Source of the DNA: Mesostigma viride
Taxonomy: Eukaryota; Streptophyta; Mesostigmatophyceae; Mesostigmatales; Mesostigmataceae
NCBI GenBank assembly: GCA_009746045.1
Contig: RPFO01001098.1
Location: 1 to 64,000, forward strand
DNA length: 64,000 nt
Direction of reading: 5' to 3'
A program made the position numbers and the translations under genes. The number at the start of each line of letters is the position of its first letter. The first letter of the stretch is position 1. Below are positions 41,055 through 53,472 of the stretch, piece after piece. The notes below the pieces were generated by a model. That model saw only the letters and a list, made by a program, of their open reading frames with translations. It ran no database searches and was not told the origin of the DNA.

Positions 41055-44000
41055 TCCCCTACTAGTAACTACGATTTATGAAGCCCGAAAACTTTGGCCG
41101 CGGCCGTAGGCCGAAGGTGGGGCCGTCCCCCGCGCCCCCTAGCGCGGGAGCGGACGACGTCCAAGACCGTTGCGAGATGGCCAATCGCGTAGTACAAAGA
41201 AATTCCCCAAACCTTAGAGATCGAGTGTCGTGTTTTCCTGAACGGGTCTGAAAAACTGAACATGTTCAGACTTTTGCGGGCAGGTGGGGCGTCTCGCCAA
41301 TCCGCGCGGCCTCAGGAATTACGGCGCGTTGACTTTTTTAAGCGTCAAACAAGCTACTGGCGAACCGATATCTGTACTAAAACTTTTCGCGGCTACCCGT
41401 TGCACCACTTTGGGCGGGGACCAACCGGTGCACGCCGTTTCGAATAACGCGCTCGAATTTAGGGCCACAACGTCAATGGAATGCGATTTTCTGAACGGAT
41501 GGATCAAATTTGCAGGACGGTTGGAAGGTTCAGAGCCTAACAGGCGTTCAGTCAGGGTGGGGTGAAATAGTTCAGGCCGAAATTTGGCACATTTTCAATG
41601 GAAATACGAACGTAACGAAATTTCCAAGTATCTTCCACCGAAATATCTCTAAACTATATCGCATGGTATAATCGCATGGAAAAAAGTCTTGCTGGGCAGT
41701 GGGAACTGGGAATTATTGGCAAAGCGTGCGGCATGCTCGGGGCGAAAAACAAAGTGACGTGCTGCGCGAGCAATTTTCCTTGTGCTGGCTGGCGATGGCA
41801 GGCAACGTAGGCTAGAAAATTGGGATGGGGAATGCGCAGCCATGGTTTTATACGTCAAAATTTTATGTTTGAAGAGCAAGTGCGAAATTTTATGAGCTGG
41901 AGGTGCGTCAACGGAGTGATACCTGCGTGGGAGAGGTCCGTGTCGCTATGGCGACCTGGAAATGGAATGTCGTTGTAGATTTAGGTATTGTAGTATCATG
42001 CTTAACTGCTTTACGTATTGGGTGCCTAGTGAAATCGGTTTGCTGTTCGTGGAAGGCTTGGGGTGTGGCCAACGAGCTTCTGCTGTCGCCACATCATATT
42101 GGAAAGAACGCTGGATTTTTTGCCACGGGACGTAACCGGCGATGCCGATGGTGAGGCGTTTGTTTCGATGACCGGGGTAGTACCTGCTCTCTTTCTGATG
42201 CATTTTCATGGTTGCGTTCTTTCCATTTCGCCGAATCCACCTAGTCGCAGCAAAGACATAGCGTAGCAAGGGTTTTTAAAAACGCAGATTAGCCGTGCAG
42301 GACGCCATCTTCATGGTCCTTCGCATGTCCTGTGTGAACGTCCGTTGCCCAAGGATCTGTGATGCTTTTTTCTGGAATATACTGGGCGGTGAAAGCCCCT
42401 CTGGATGCTTGCCTGGTCACGGGTTTGGGGCGTCATTTACTGCTGTACTGGCTGACATTCATGGTGCTTTCTGCGTAAGCTGACTTGCTTCGCACGTGGA
42501 TTTTGACTGGACTGAAGAGCGCGTCTGGTAGCATGTTTACGTGGTGTATAAGGTGATCAATCAACCATTTGTTTATAGAAGGTGTGACAATAGAAGGTGT
42601 GTTATATATTTCTTCATCAAGCATGTCAAAAGTAATCTCCACTCGCTTACAACCTGAATTTTGCTTTGCTGGGTCTGCTGTGTTTGTGTCTCACTGTGCA
42701 GGCTATCCCCTTGGTTGATCAACCAGGTGATTTTTGGTGGCAGCGGGGCCATATACTCTTCTTGGCGTTTTTCATCCATGGCATGTCAACCAACGCATGC
42801 ATGCCAGCCCCTCCCACACCCACGCACACATGTTAGCTATACCCCACAAACCCACGCATGGATTCCAGCCACCCCCCACATGCCCGCATGCATGCCAGCC
42901 ACCCCACCAATCCACGCACGCATGCCAGCCACCCCCACACCCACGCACGCATGCCAGCCACCCCACAACCCACTTATGCATTCCAGCAACCCCCACAGCC
43001 ACTTACGCATGCCAGCCACCCCCCACCCCCACGCACGCATGGCAGCCACCCCACGAACCCACGCACGCGTGCCAGCCCCCCCTTAAAACCACGCATGCAT
43101 GGCAGCTCCCCACCACACCCACGCATGCATGCCACTCCCCCCGCCAACCACCCACGCATGCCAGCCCCCCGACACACGCATGGCAGCCCCCCCCACACCC
43201 ACGCACGCATGCCAGCCCTACCCCACATGCAGGCATGCATGCCAGCCACCCCCCACACCCACGCATGCATGCCAGCCCCTCCCACACCCACGCCCGCATG
43301 CCAGCTACCCCACAAACCCACGCATGCATGCCAGCGACCCCCTAACCCCACGCATGCATGGTAGCCCCCCACCACACCCACGCATGCATGCCACTCCCCC
43401 CACACCCACGCATGCATGCCAGCCCCCCCCACACCCACGTACGCATGCCAGCCCCCCACACACCCACGCACGCATGGCAGCCACCCCACCAACCCACACA
43501 CGCGTGCCAGCCCCCCCCTAACCCCACGCATGCATGGCAGCCCCCCACCACACCCACGCATGCATGCCACTCCCCCCCCACACCCACGCACGCATGCGAG
43601 CCCCCCCCACACCCACGCACGCATGCGAGCCCCCCCACACACCCACGCACGCATGCCAGCCCCACCCCACATGCAGGCATGCATGCCAGCCACCCCCACA
43701 CCCACGCATGCATGCCAGCCCCTCCCACACCCACGCCTGCATGCCAGCTACCCCACAAACCCACGCATGCATGCCAGCGACCCCCCACATGCACGCATGC
43801 ATGCCAGCCACCCCACCAACCCACGCACGCATGCCAGCCCATCACAAACCCACTTATGCATGCCAGCCACCCCCCACACCCACGTACGCATGCCAGCCAC
43901 CCCACACACCCACGCACGCATGGCAGCCACCCCACGAACCCACACACGCGTGCCAGCCCCCCCTAACCCCACGCATGCATGGCAGCCCCCACCACACCCA

Positions 44001-45139
44001 CGCATGCATGCCACTCCCCCCCACACCCACGCACGCATGCGAGCCCCCCCCACACCCACGCACGCATGCGAGGCCCCCCCACACCCACGCAAGCATGCCA
44101 GCCCCCCCCCATGAAGTCATAGTGGGCACCACGGAGTCATGCTATGATTTAATTTTTTCAATTTAATAATGGGAATGACGGATGGTGCATGTGTGAACAA
44201 AGGAATGAAAGGATTGCCACTCAATGAATATTAATTAATGATGAAAATGGGAGTTTGCATGGGAGTGTTTGGTCCTTATGGCTGGCTTGCAAAAAGCAGT
44301 ACCCAAATTTCGAAGTATTTGACAGCGAAATATCTGTAAAGTATATCGCATGGTATAATTAATTAATGAATGGTACGCTGAAATTCATTGTGCGGGCTCT
44401 CTCTGCATGTGATAAACAATTTTAGCTTTGAGGGCATGCAACAAGACATGCTAGCATTAAAATGAAATTAAATTATAACATGACTAGTGGGAGATCATGT
44501 ACGACATGTAGCATAATTACGTACATGGCCACAATTGTGCCAATCAGGGCCCTCCTCTAGGTAGACTGTGCTAGGCAATTACAATTAGACAAATAAGGTC
44601 ATTCAAAAAGGTTTAATTCTTCACCTACCTCCATCCATCCAGCAAGGGAATATGTTAGCCAGTGCTACATGATGATCTCCCAACGGAGTCATGTTATGAT
44701 GCGAAATAGTTCAGGATAAAATTTGTCAGAATTTCACTGGCGATACGAACGTAACGAAATTTCCAAGTATCCGACGCCGAAATATCATTGTTGTATCGAA
44801 TGGTATGCTGAAATTCATTGTGGTTCGTCCGAGCTGACAAATTTGTCAGAAATTTCATTTTCGATACGAACGTGACGAAATTTCCAAGTATCTCACGCTC
44901 GGAGAGCTTCCACGGTGTTCACGGGGAAGGGTCCGTTGCGCGTGGCGCACGGCGGCGGTTCGTCCCGGTCGGAATCGTCCGCTCGCGCGTCCTCCGTGGA
45001 AGGGTCTTGGCGCGTCGCGCGGGCCGGTGCGGTTGGCGCCCAGAAGGTCGACTATCGGCCTCTGGGCCGCTAGCGGCGAGTCACGTCCTCTCAAGTCGGG
45101 GAGGGGGGCGATAGCCCCCCCTCCCCCACTTTTTTCTTG
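41055..45139 (+). mobile_element. A element 7 (4,085 bp)
   Basis: It matches element 5 at an offset of 8,727 bp up to about 43340. It then differs by replaced minisatellite units (43395-43470) and shorter C runs. The tail 44120-44850 carries ACAAGACATGC, as in elements 4, 6 and 8. Confidence 0.6.
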
Positions 45140-48100
45140 TCCCCTACTAGTAACTACGATTTATGAAGCCCGAAAACTTTGGCCGAGGCCGTAGGCCGAA
45201 GGTGGGGCCGTCCCCCGCGCCCCCTAGCGCGGGAGCGGACGACGTCCAGGACCGTAGCGAGATGGCCAATCGCGTAGTACAAAGAAATTCCCAAACCTTG
45301 GAGATCGAGTGTCGGTTTTCTGAACGGGTGCTGAAACGCTGAACATGTTCAGACTTTTGCGGGCAGGTGGGGCGTCTCGCCAATCCGCGCGGCCTCAGGA
45401 CATTACGGCGCGTTGACTCTTTTAAGCGTCAAACAAAAAGTCGCGAACTGATATCTGTACTAAAACTTTTCGGGCACAGGACGCGGGATGTCAAATTTGA
45501 TAAGCAAGCGAGACGAAATGACAGTTATGTGCTGAACGGAAACGTTCGCGCCTGAACAGGGGAAATAGAATCAAACGAGACGGAATTTTCAGTTAGCGAT
45601 AGCCCCCCCTCCCCCACTTTTTTCTTGCTGGGCAGTGGGAACTGGGAATTATTGGCAAAGCGTGCGGCATGCTCGGGGCGAAAAACAAAGTGACGTGCTG
45701 CGCGAGCAATTTTCCTTGTGCTGGCTGGCGATGGCAGGCAACGTAGGCTAGAAAATTGGGATGGGGAATGCGCAGCCATGGTTTTATACGTCAAAATTTT
45801 ATGTTTGAAGAGCAAGTGCGAAATTTTATTAGCTGGAGGTGCGTCAACGGAGTGATACCTGCGTGGGAGAGGTCCGTGTCGCTATGGCGACCTGGAAATG
45901 GAATGTCGTTGTAGATTTAGGTATTGTAGTATCATGCTTAACTGCTTTACGTATTGGGTGCCTAGTGAAATCAGTTTGCTGTTCGTGGAAGGCTTGGGGT
46001 GTGGCCAACGAGCTTCTGCTGTCGCCACATCATATTGGAAAGAACGCTGGATTTTTTGCCACGGGACGTAACCGGCGATGCCGATGGTGAGGCGTTTGTT
46101 TCGATGACCGGGGTAGTACCTGCTCTCTTTCTGATGCATTTTCATGGTTGCGTTCTTTCCATTTCGCCGAATCCACCTAGTCGCAGCAAAGACATAGCGT
46201 AGCAAGGGTTTTTAAAAACGCAGATTAGCCGTGCAGGACGCCATCTTCATGGTCCTTCGCATGTCCTGTGTGAACGTCCGTTGCCCAAGGATCTGTGATG
46301 CTTTTTTCTGGAATATACTGGGCGGTGAAAGCCCCTCTGGATGCTTGCCTGGTCACGGGTTTGGGGCGTCATTTACTGCTGTACTGGCTGACATTCATGG
46401 TGCTTTCTGCGTAAGCTGACTTGCTTCGCACGTGGATTTTGACTGGACTGAAGAGCGCGTCTGGTAGCATGTTTACGTGGTGTATAAGGTGATCAATCAA
46501 CCATTTGTTTATAGAAGGTGTGACAATAGAAGGTGTGTTATATATTTCTTCATCAAGCATGTCAAAAGTAATCTCCACTCGCTTACAACCTGAATTTTGC
46601 TTTGCTGGGTCTGCTGTGTTTGTGTCTCACTGTGCAGGCTATCCCCTTGGTTTATCAACCAGGTGATTTTTGGTGGCAGCGGGGCCATATACTCTTCTTG
46701 GCGTTTTTCATCCATGGCATGTCAACCAACGCATGCATGCCAGCCCCTCCCACACCCACGCACACATGTTAGCTATACCCCACAAACCCACGCATGGATT
46801 CCAGCCACCCCCCACATGCCCGCATGCATGCCAGCCACCCCACCAATCCACGCACGCATGCCAGCCACCCCCACACCCACGCACGCATGCCAGCCACCCC
46901 CCACCCCACGCACGCATGGCAGCCACCCCACGAACCCACGCACGCGTGCCAGCCCCCCCTTAAAACCACGCATGCATGGCAGCTCCCCACCACACCCACG
47001 CATGCATGCCACTCCCCCCGCCAACCACCCACGCATGCCAGCCCCCCGACACACGCATGGCAGCCCCCCCCACACCCACGCACGCATGCCAGCCCTACCC
47101 CACATGCAGGCATGCATGCCAGCCACCCCCCACACCCACGCATGCATGCAAGCCCCTCCCACACCCACGCCCGCATGCCAGCTACCCCACAAACCCACGC
47201 ATGCATGCCAGCGACCCCCCACATGCACGCATGCATGCCAGCCACCCCACCAACCCACGCACGCATGCCAGCCCATCACAAACCCACTTATGCATGCCAG
47301 CCACCCCCCACACCCACGTACGCATGCCAGCCACCCCACACACCCACGCACGCATGGCAGCCACCCCACCAACCCACACACGCGTGCCAGCCCCCCCTAA
47401 CCCCACGCATGCATGGCAGCCCCCCACCACACCCACGCATGCATGCCACTCCCCCCCACACCCACGCACGCATGCGAGCCCCCCCCACACCCACGCACGC
47501 ATGCGAGCCCCCCACACACCCACGCACGCATGCCAGCCCCACCCCACATGCAGGCATGCATGCCAGCCACCCCCCACACCCACGCATGCATGCCAGCCCC
47601 TCCCACACCCACGCCTGCATGCCAGCTACCCCACAAACCCACGCATGCATGCCAGCGACCCCCACATGCACGCATGCATGCCAGCCACCCCACCAACCCA
47701 CGCACGCATGCCAGCCCATCACAAACCCACTTATGCATGCCAGCCACCCCCCACACCCACGTACGCATGCCAGCCACCCCACACACCCACGCACGCATGG
47801 CAGCCACCCCACGAACCCACACACGCGTGCCAGCCCCCCCTAACCCCACGCATGCATGGCAGCCCCCCACCACACCCACGCATGCATGCCACTCCCCCCC
47901 ACACCCACGCACGCATGCGAGCCCCCCCCACACCCACGCACGCATGCGAGGCCCCCCCACACCCACGCAAGCATGCCAGCCCCCCCCATGAAGTCATAGT
48001 GGGCACCACGGAGTCATGCTATGATTTAATTTTTTCAATTTAATAATGGGAATGACGGATGGTGCATGTGTGAACAAAGGAATGAAAGGATTGCCACTCA

Positions 48101-49018
48101 ATGAATATTAATTAATGATGAAAATGGGAGTTTGCATGGGAGTGTTTGGTCCTTATGGCTGGCTTGCAAAAAGCAGTACCCAAATTTCGAAGTATTTGAC
48201 AGCGAAATATCTGTAAAGTATATCGCATGGTATAATTAATTAATGAATGGTACGCTGAAATTCATTGTGCGGGCTCTCTCTGCATGTGATAAACAATTTT
48301 AGCTTTGAGGGCATGCAACAAGACATGCTAGCATTAAAATGAAATTAAATTATAACATGACTAGTTGGGAGATCATGTACGACATGTAGCATAATTACGT
48401 ACATGGCCACAATTGTGCCAATCAGGGCCCTCCTCTAGGTAGACTGTGCTAGGCAATTACAATTAGACAAATAAGGTCATTCAAAAAGGTTTAATTCTTC
48501 ACCTACCTCCATCCATCCAGCAAGGGAATATGTTAGCCAGTGCTACATGATGATCTCCCAACGGAGTCATGTTATGATGCGAAATAGTTCAGGATAAAAT
48601 TTGTCAGAATTTCACTGGCGATACGAACGTAACGAAATTTCCAAGTATCCGATGCCGAAATATCATTGTTGTATCGAATGGTATGCTGAAATTCATTGTG
48701 GTTCTGTCCGAGCTGACAAATTTGTCAGAAATTTCATTTTCGATACGAACGTGACGAAATTTCCAAGTATCTCACGCTCGGAGAGCTTCCACGGTGTTCA
48801 CGGGGAAGGGTCCGTTGCGCGTGGCGCACGGCGGCGGTTCGTCCCGGTCGGAATCGTCCGCTCGCGCGTCCTCCGTGGAAGGGTCTTGGCGCGTCGCGCG
48901 GGCCGGTGCGGTTGGCGCCCAGAAGGTCGACTATCGGCCTCTGGGCCGCTAGCGGCGAGTCACGTCCTCTCAAGTCGGGGAGGGGGGCGATAGCCCCCCC
49001 TCCCCCACTTTTTTCTTG
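45140..49018 (+). mobile_element. A element 8 (3,879 bp), alternative 5' module with an internal element end
   Basis: The 5' module differs from 45430 on, introducing GGCACAGGACG and a GAACGGAAACGTTC hairpin. At 45597-45627 it contains the right half of the A 3' hairpin, the T run and CTTG, joined straight to the core at CTGGGCAGTGGG. The minisatellite (46730-47985) is the shortest in the array. Confidence 0.55.
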
Positions 49019-52000
49019 TCCCCTACTAGTAACTACGATTTATGACGCCCGAAAACTTTGGCCGCGGCCGTAGGCCGAAGGTGGGGCCGTCCCCCGCGCC
49101 CCCTAGCGCGGGAGCGGACGACGTACAGGACCGTAGCGAGATGGCCAATCGCGTAGTACAAAGAAAATCCCCAAACCTTGGAGATCGAGTGTCGTGTTTT
49201 CCTGAACGGGGTCTGAAACGCTGAACATGTTCAGGGTTTCGCGGGCAGGTGGGGCGTCTCGCCAATCCGCGCGGCCTCAGGACATTACGGCGCGTTGACT
49301 ATTTTAAGCGTCAAACAAGCTACTGGCGAACCGATATCTGTACTAAAACTTTTCGGGGCACAGGACGTGGGATGTCAAATTTGATAAGCAAGCGAGACGA
49401 AATGACAGTTACGTGCTGAACGGAAACGTTCGCGCCTGAACAGGGGAAATAGAATCAAACGAGACGGAATTTACCGTTACGAACGAAAACGTTCATGAAG
49501 CGTTTAAAGATGTGATGAACGGAAACGTTCACACCTGAATAGGGGAAATAGAATCAGACGAGACTAAGTAAGTAAGTAAATTACTAACTAAATAACTAAC
49601 TTAATAACTAACTAAAGAACTAAATAACTAGAATACGTGAGAAATGACACAGAACTGGGAATTATTGGCAAAGCGTGCGGCATGCTCGGGGCGAAAAACA
49701 AAGTGACGTGCTGCGCGAGCAATTTTCCTTGTGCTGGCTGGCGATGGCAGGCAACGTAGGCTAGAAAATTGGGATGGGGAATGCGCAGCCATGGTTTTAT
49801 ACGTCAAAATTTTATGTTTGAAGAGCAAGTGCGAAATTTTATGAGCTGGAGGTGCGTCAACGGAGTGATACCTGCGTGGGAGAGGTCCGTGTCGCTATGG
49901 CGACCTGGAAATGGAATGTCGTTGTAGATTTGGGTATTGTAGTATCATGCTTAACTGCTTTACGTATTGGGTGCCTAGTGAAATCAGTTTGCTGTTCGTG
50001 GAAGGCTTGGGGTGTGGCCAACGAGCTTCTGCTGTCGCCACATCATATTGGAAAGAACGCTGGATTTTTTGCCACGGGACGTAACCGGCGATGCCGATGG
50101 TGAGGCGTTTGTTTCGATGACCGGGGTAGTACCTGCTCTCTTTCTGATGCATTTTCATGGTTGCGTTCTTTCCATTTCGCCGAATCCACCTAGTCGCAGC
50201 AAAGACATAGCGTAGCAAGGGTCTGCGTTTTATTTTCTTAGCCGTGCAGGACGCCATCTTCATGGTCCTTCGCATGTCCTGTGTGAACGTCCGTTGCCCA
50301 AGGATCTGTGATGCTTTTTTCTGGAATATACTGGGCGGTGAAAGCCCCTCTGGATGCTTGCCTGGTCACGGGTTTGGGGCGTCATTTACTGCTGTACTGG
50401 CTGACATTCATGGTGCTTTCTGCGTAAGCTGACTTGCTTCGCACGTGGATTTTGACTGGACTGAAGAGCGCGTCTGGTAGCATGTTTACGTGGTGTATAA
50501 GGTGATCAATCAACCATTTGTTTATAGAAGGTGTGACAATAGAAGGTGTGTTATATATTTCTTCATCAAGCATGTCAAAAGTAATCTCCACTCGCTTACA
50601 ACCTGAATTTTGCTTTGCTGGGTCTGCTGTGTTTGTGTCTCACTGTGCAGGCTATCCCCTTGGTTGATCAACCAGGTGATTTTTGGTGGCAGCGGGGCCA
50701 TATACTCTTCTTGGCGTTTTTCATCCATGGCATGTCAACCAACGCATGCATGCCAGCCCCTCCCACACCCACGCACACATGTTAGCTATACCCCACAAAC
50801 CCACGCATGGATTCCAGCCACCCCCCACATGCCCGCATGCATGCCAGCCACCCCACCAATCCACGCACGCATGCCAGCCACCCCCACACCCACGCACGCA
50901 TGCCAGCCACCCCACAACCCACTTATGCATTCCAGCAACCCCCACAGCCACTTACGCATGCCAGCCACCCCCCACCCCCACGCACGCATGGCAGCCACCC
51001 CACGAACCCACGCACGCGTGCCAGCCCCCCCTTAAAACCACGCATGCATGGCAGCTCCCCACCACACCCACGCATGCATGCCACTCCCCCGCCAACCACC
51101 CACGCATGCCAGCCCCCCGACACACGCATGGCAGCCCCCCCCACACCCACGCACGCATGCCAGCCCTACCCCACATGCAGGCATGCATGCCAGCCACCCC
51201 CCACACCCACGCATGCATGCCAGCCCCTCCCACACCCACGCCCGCATGCCAGCTACCCCACAAACCCACGCATGCATGCCAGCGACCCCCTAACCCCACG
51301 CATGCATGGCAGCCCCCCACCACACCCACGCATGCATGCCACTCCCCCCCACACCCACGCACGCATGCGAGCCCCCACACACACCCACGCACGCATGCGA
51401 GCCCCCCACACACCCACGCACGCATGCCAGCCACCCCACCAACCCACACACGCGTGCCAGCCCCCCCTAACCCCACGCATGCATGGCAGCCCCCCACCAC
51501 ACCCACGCATGCATGCCACTCCCCCCCACACCCACGCACGCATGCGAGCCCCCCCACACACCCACGCACGCATGCCAGCCCCACCCCACATGCAGGCATG
51601 CATGCCAGCCACCCCCCACACCCACGCATGCATGCCAGCCCCTCCCACACCCACGCCTGCATGCCAGCTACCCCACAAACCCACGCATGCATGCCAGCGA
51701 CCCCCCACATGCACGCATGCATGCCAGCCACCCCACCAACCCACGCACGCATGCCAGCCCATCACAAACCCACTTATGCATGCCAGCCACCCCCCACACC
51801 CACGTACGCATGCCAGCCACCCCACACACCCACGCACGCATGGCAGCCACCCCACGAACCCACGCACGCGTGCCAGCCCCCCCTAACCCCACTTATGCAT
51901 GCCAGCCACCCACCACACCCACGCATGCATGCCACTCCCCCCCCACACCCACGCACGCATGCGAGCCCCCCCCCACACCCACGCACGCATGCGAGGCCCC

Positions 52001-53119
52001 CCCACACCCACGCAAGCATGCCAGCCCCCCCCCATGAAGTCATAGTGGGCACCACGGAGTCATGCTATGATTTAATTTTTTCAATTTAATAACGGCCTTG
52101 CTTCGTTAGCTACATTTATGGCTGCATGTGATGGAGTGCCCTTGCCGTGGTCACAGTGGTCACAGTGAGGGCCTGTGGTTGCCCCATACTGGTGGTGGTT
52201 ATAAAGAAGTTAGCGAATACAAAACTTTCTTTCTTCAGGTGATTTTGAAGTGGGCATGAGCGATCGTGCACATGCTAACATTTGATGGCCATTCCATGGT
52301 GAAGTTGGGAATTGGATGGGATTGTTTTATAAAGATTCGGTGGTGTGTCTTAAAATGAGCTGTGCTAATCTCATTATGAAGTGCTCAAGACAACTCATTA
52401 TAATAAATCAGAGTTGGAACAAACATTGTCTGCATCATGCCCCAACTTGAACACTACATGAAGTGTGACAACTATGCTACGTGTGTTGCGGGCTAGCTGT
52501 GTCAGCAAACAATTTTAGCTTTTAGCCCTCAAATCGTGTCCAACTCGCGCCTAACAATAGGAGCCAGTTGCACCTTGCATGGTAATGTCCACAAACTAAC
52601 CTAAAACAGTTTAGTGTCCATATTGGGACCAAAGCACACTCATATAGGGACTTTGGTCTGGCAGGCCCCAGCGGCTTGGCCGGCCAGGGCGGCATATTCT
52701 GACCTGGCCTGGCCCCAAGGGCATTCCCAAAAGGGTAGGGAAACATGCCACGAACTACACCCAGATGTTGCTGGATGACCTACTCATCCCAGCCATAACT
52801 CATAAAAAATGCCTACAATATTTGGAACGAATCCATGCACTGTCGATGCTCCTACACCAATCAGTTTTCTGCACCGCCATAGCCTGGAATTTGCATGTAC
52901 GTAATTCTAAGCAGGGGGCTCCGCCCGCGGACGGGCCGTACGAAGCCGAAATTTTTGGGCTCCCGCTGGCCCCCCCGCCTCGGCGCCCTCGGCCACTGCC
53001 CCTTCGCGCTGCGCGCCCCGCGTGGCGCCGGCGTTCCCGAGGACCCACCCCGCGGGTGTACGCGCCAATCGCCCGCTCAGGCGCCAAAAAGTCCGGGCCC
53101 CGAAGGGGCCCCCAACTTG
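49019..53119 (+). mobile_element. A/B chimeric element 9 (4,101 bp)
   Basis: It is A from 49019 to 52092 (minisatellite 50743-52030). It is then B tail from 52094 (equivalent to 25984) to the B-type terminus with hairpin GGGCCCC-GAA-GGGGCCC and CTTG at 53116-53119. About 118 bp of the B tail present at 26795-26912 is missing at 52905. The 5' module holds three GAACG-loop-CGTTC hairpins (49418-49431, 49481-49494, 49517-49530) and a TAAC/TAAG-rich tract (49564-49632). Confidence 0.6.
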
Positions 53120-53472
53120 AACATACTTGAATGGTATGCTGAAATTCATTGTGGTTCAGTCCGAGCTGACAAATTTGTCAGAAATTTCATTTTCGATACG
53201 AACGTGACGAAAATTCCAAGTATCTCAAGCTCGGAGAGCTTCCACGGTGTTCACGGGGAAGGGTCCGTTGCGCGTGGCGCACGGCGGCGGTTCGTCCCGG
53301 TCGGAATCGTCCGCTCGCGCGTCCTCCGTGGAAGGGTCTTGGCGCGTCGCGCGGGCCGGTGCGGTTGGCGCCCAGAAGGTCGACTATCGGCCTCTGGGCC
53401 GCTAGCGGCGAGTCACGTCCTCTCAAGTCGGGGAGGGGGGGCGATAGCCCCCCCTCCCCCACTTTTTTCTTG
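53120..53472 (+). mobile_element. 353-bp A 3' fragment
   Basis: Directly after the chimeric element's CTTG comes AACATACTTGAATGGTATGC and then the last 340 bp of an A element, including the GC-rich module, hairpin and CTTG (53469-53472). The 5' side does not start with TC, so this is a truncated remnant into which the preceding end was joined. Confidence 0.55.
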
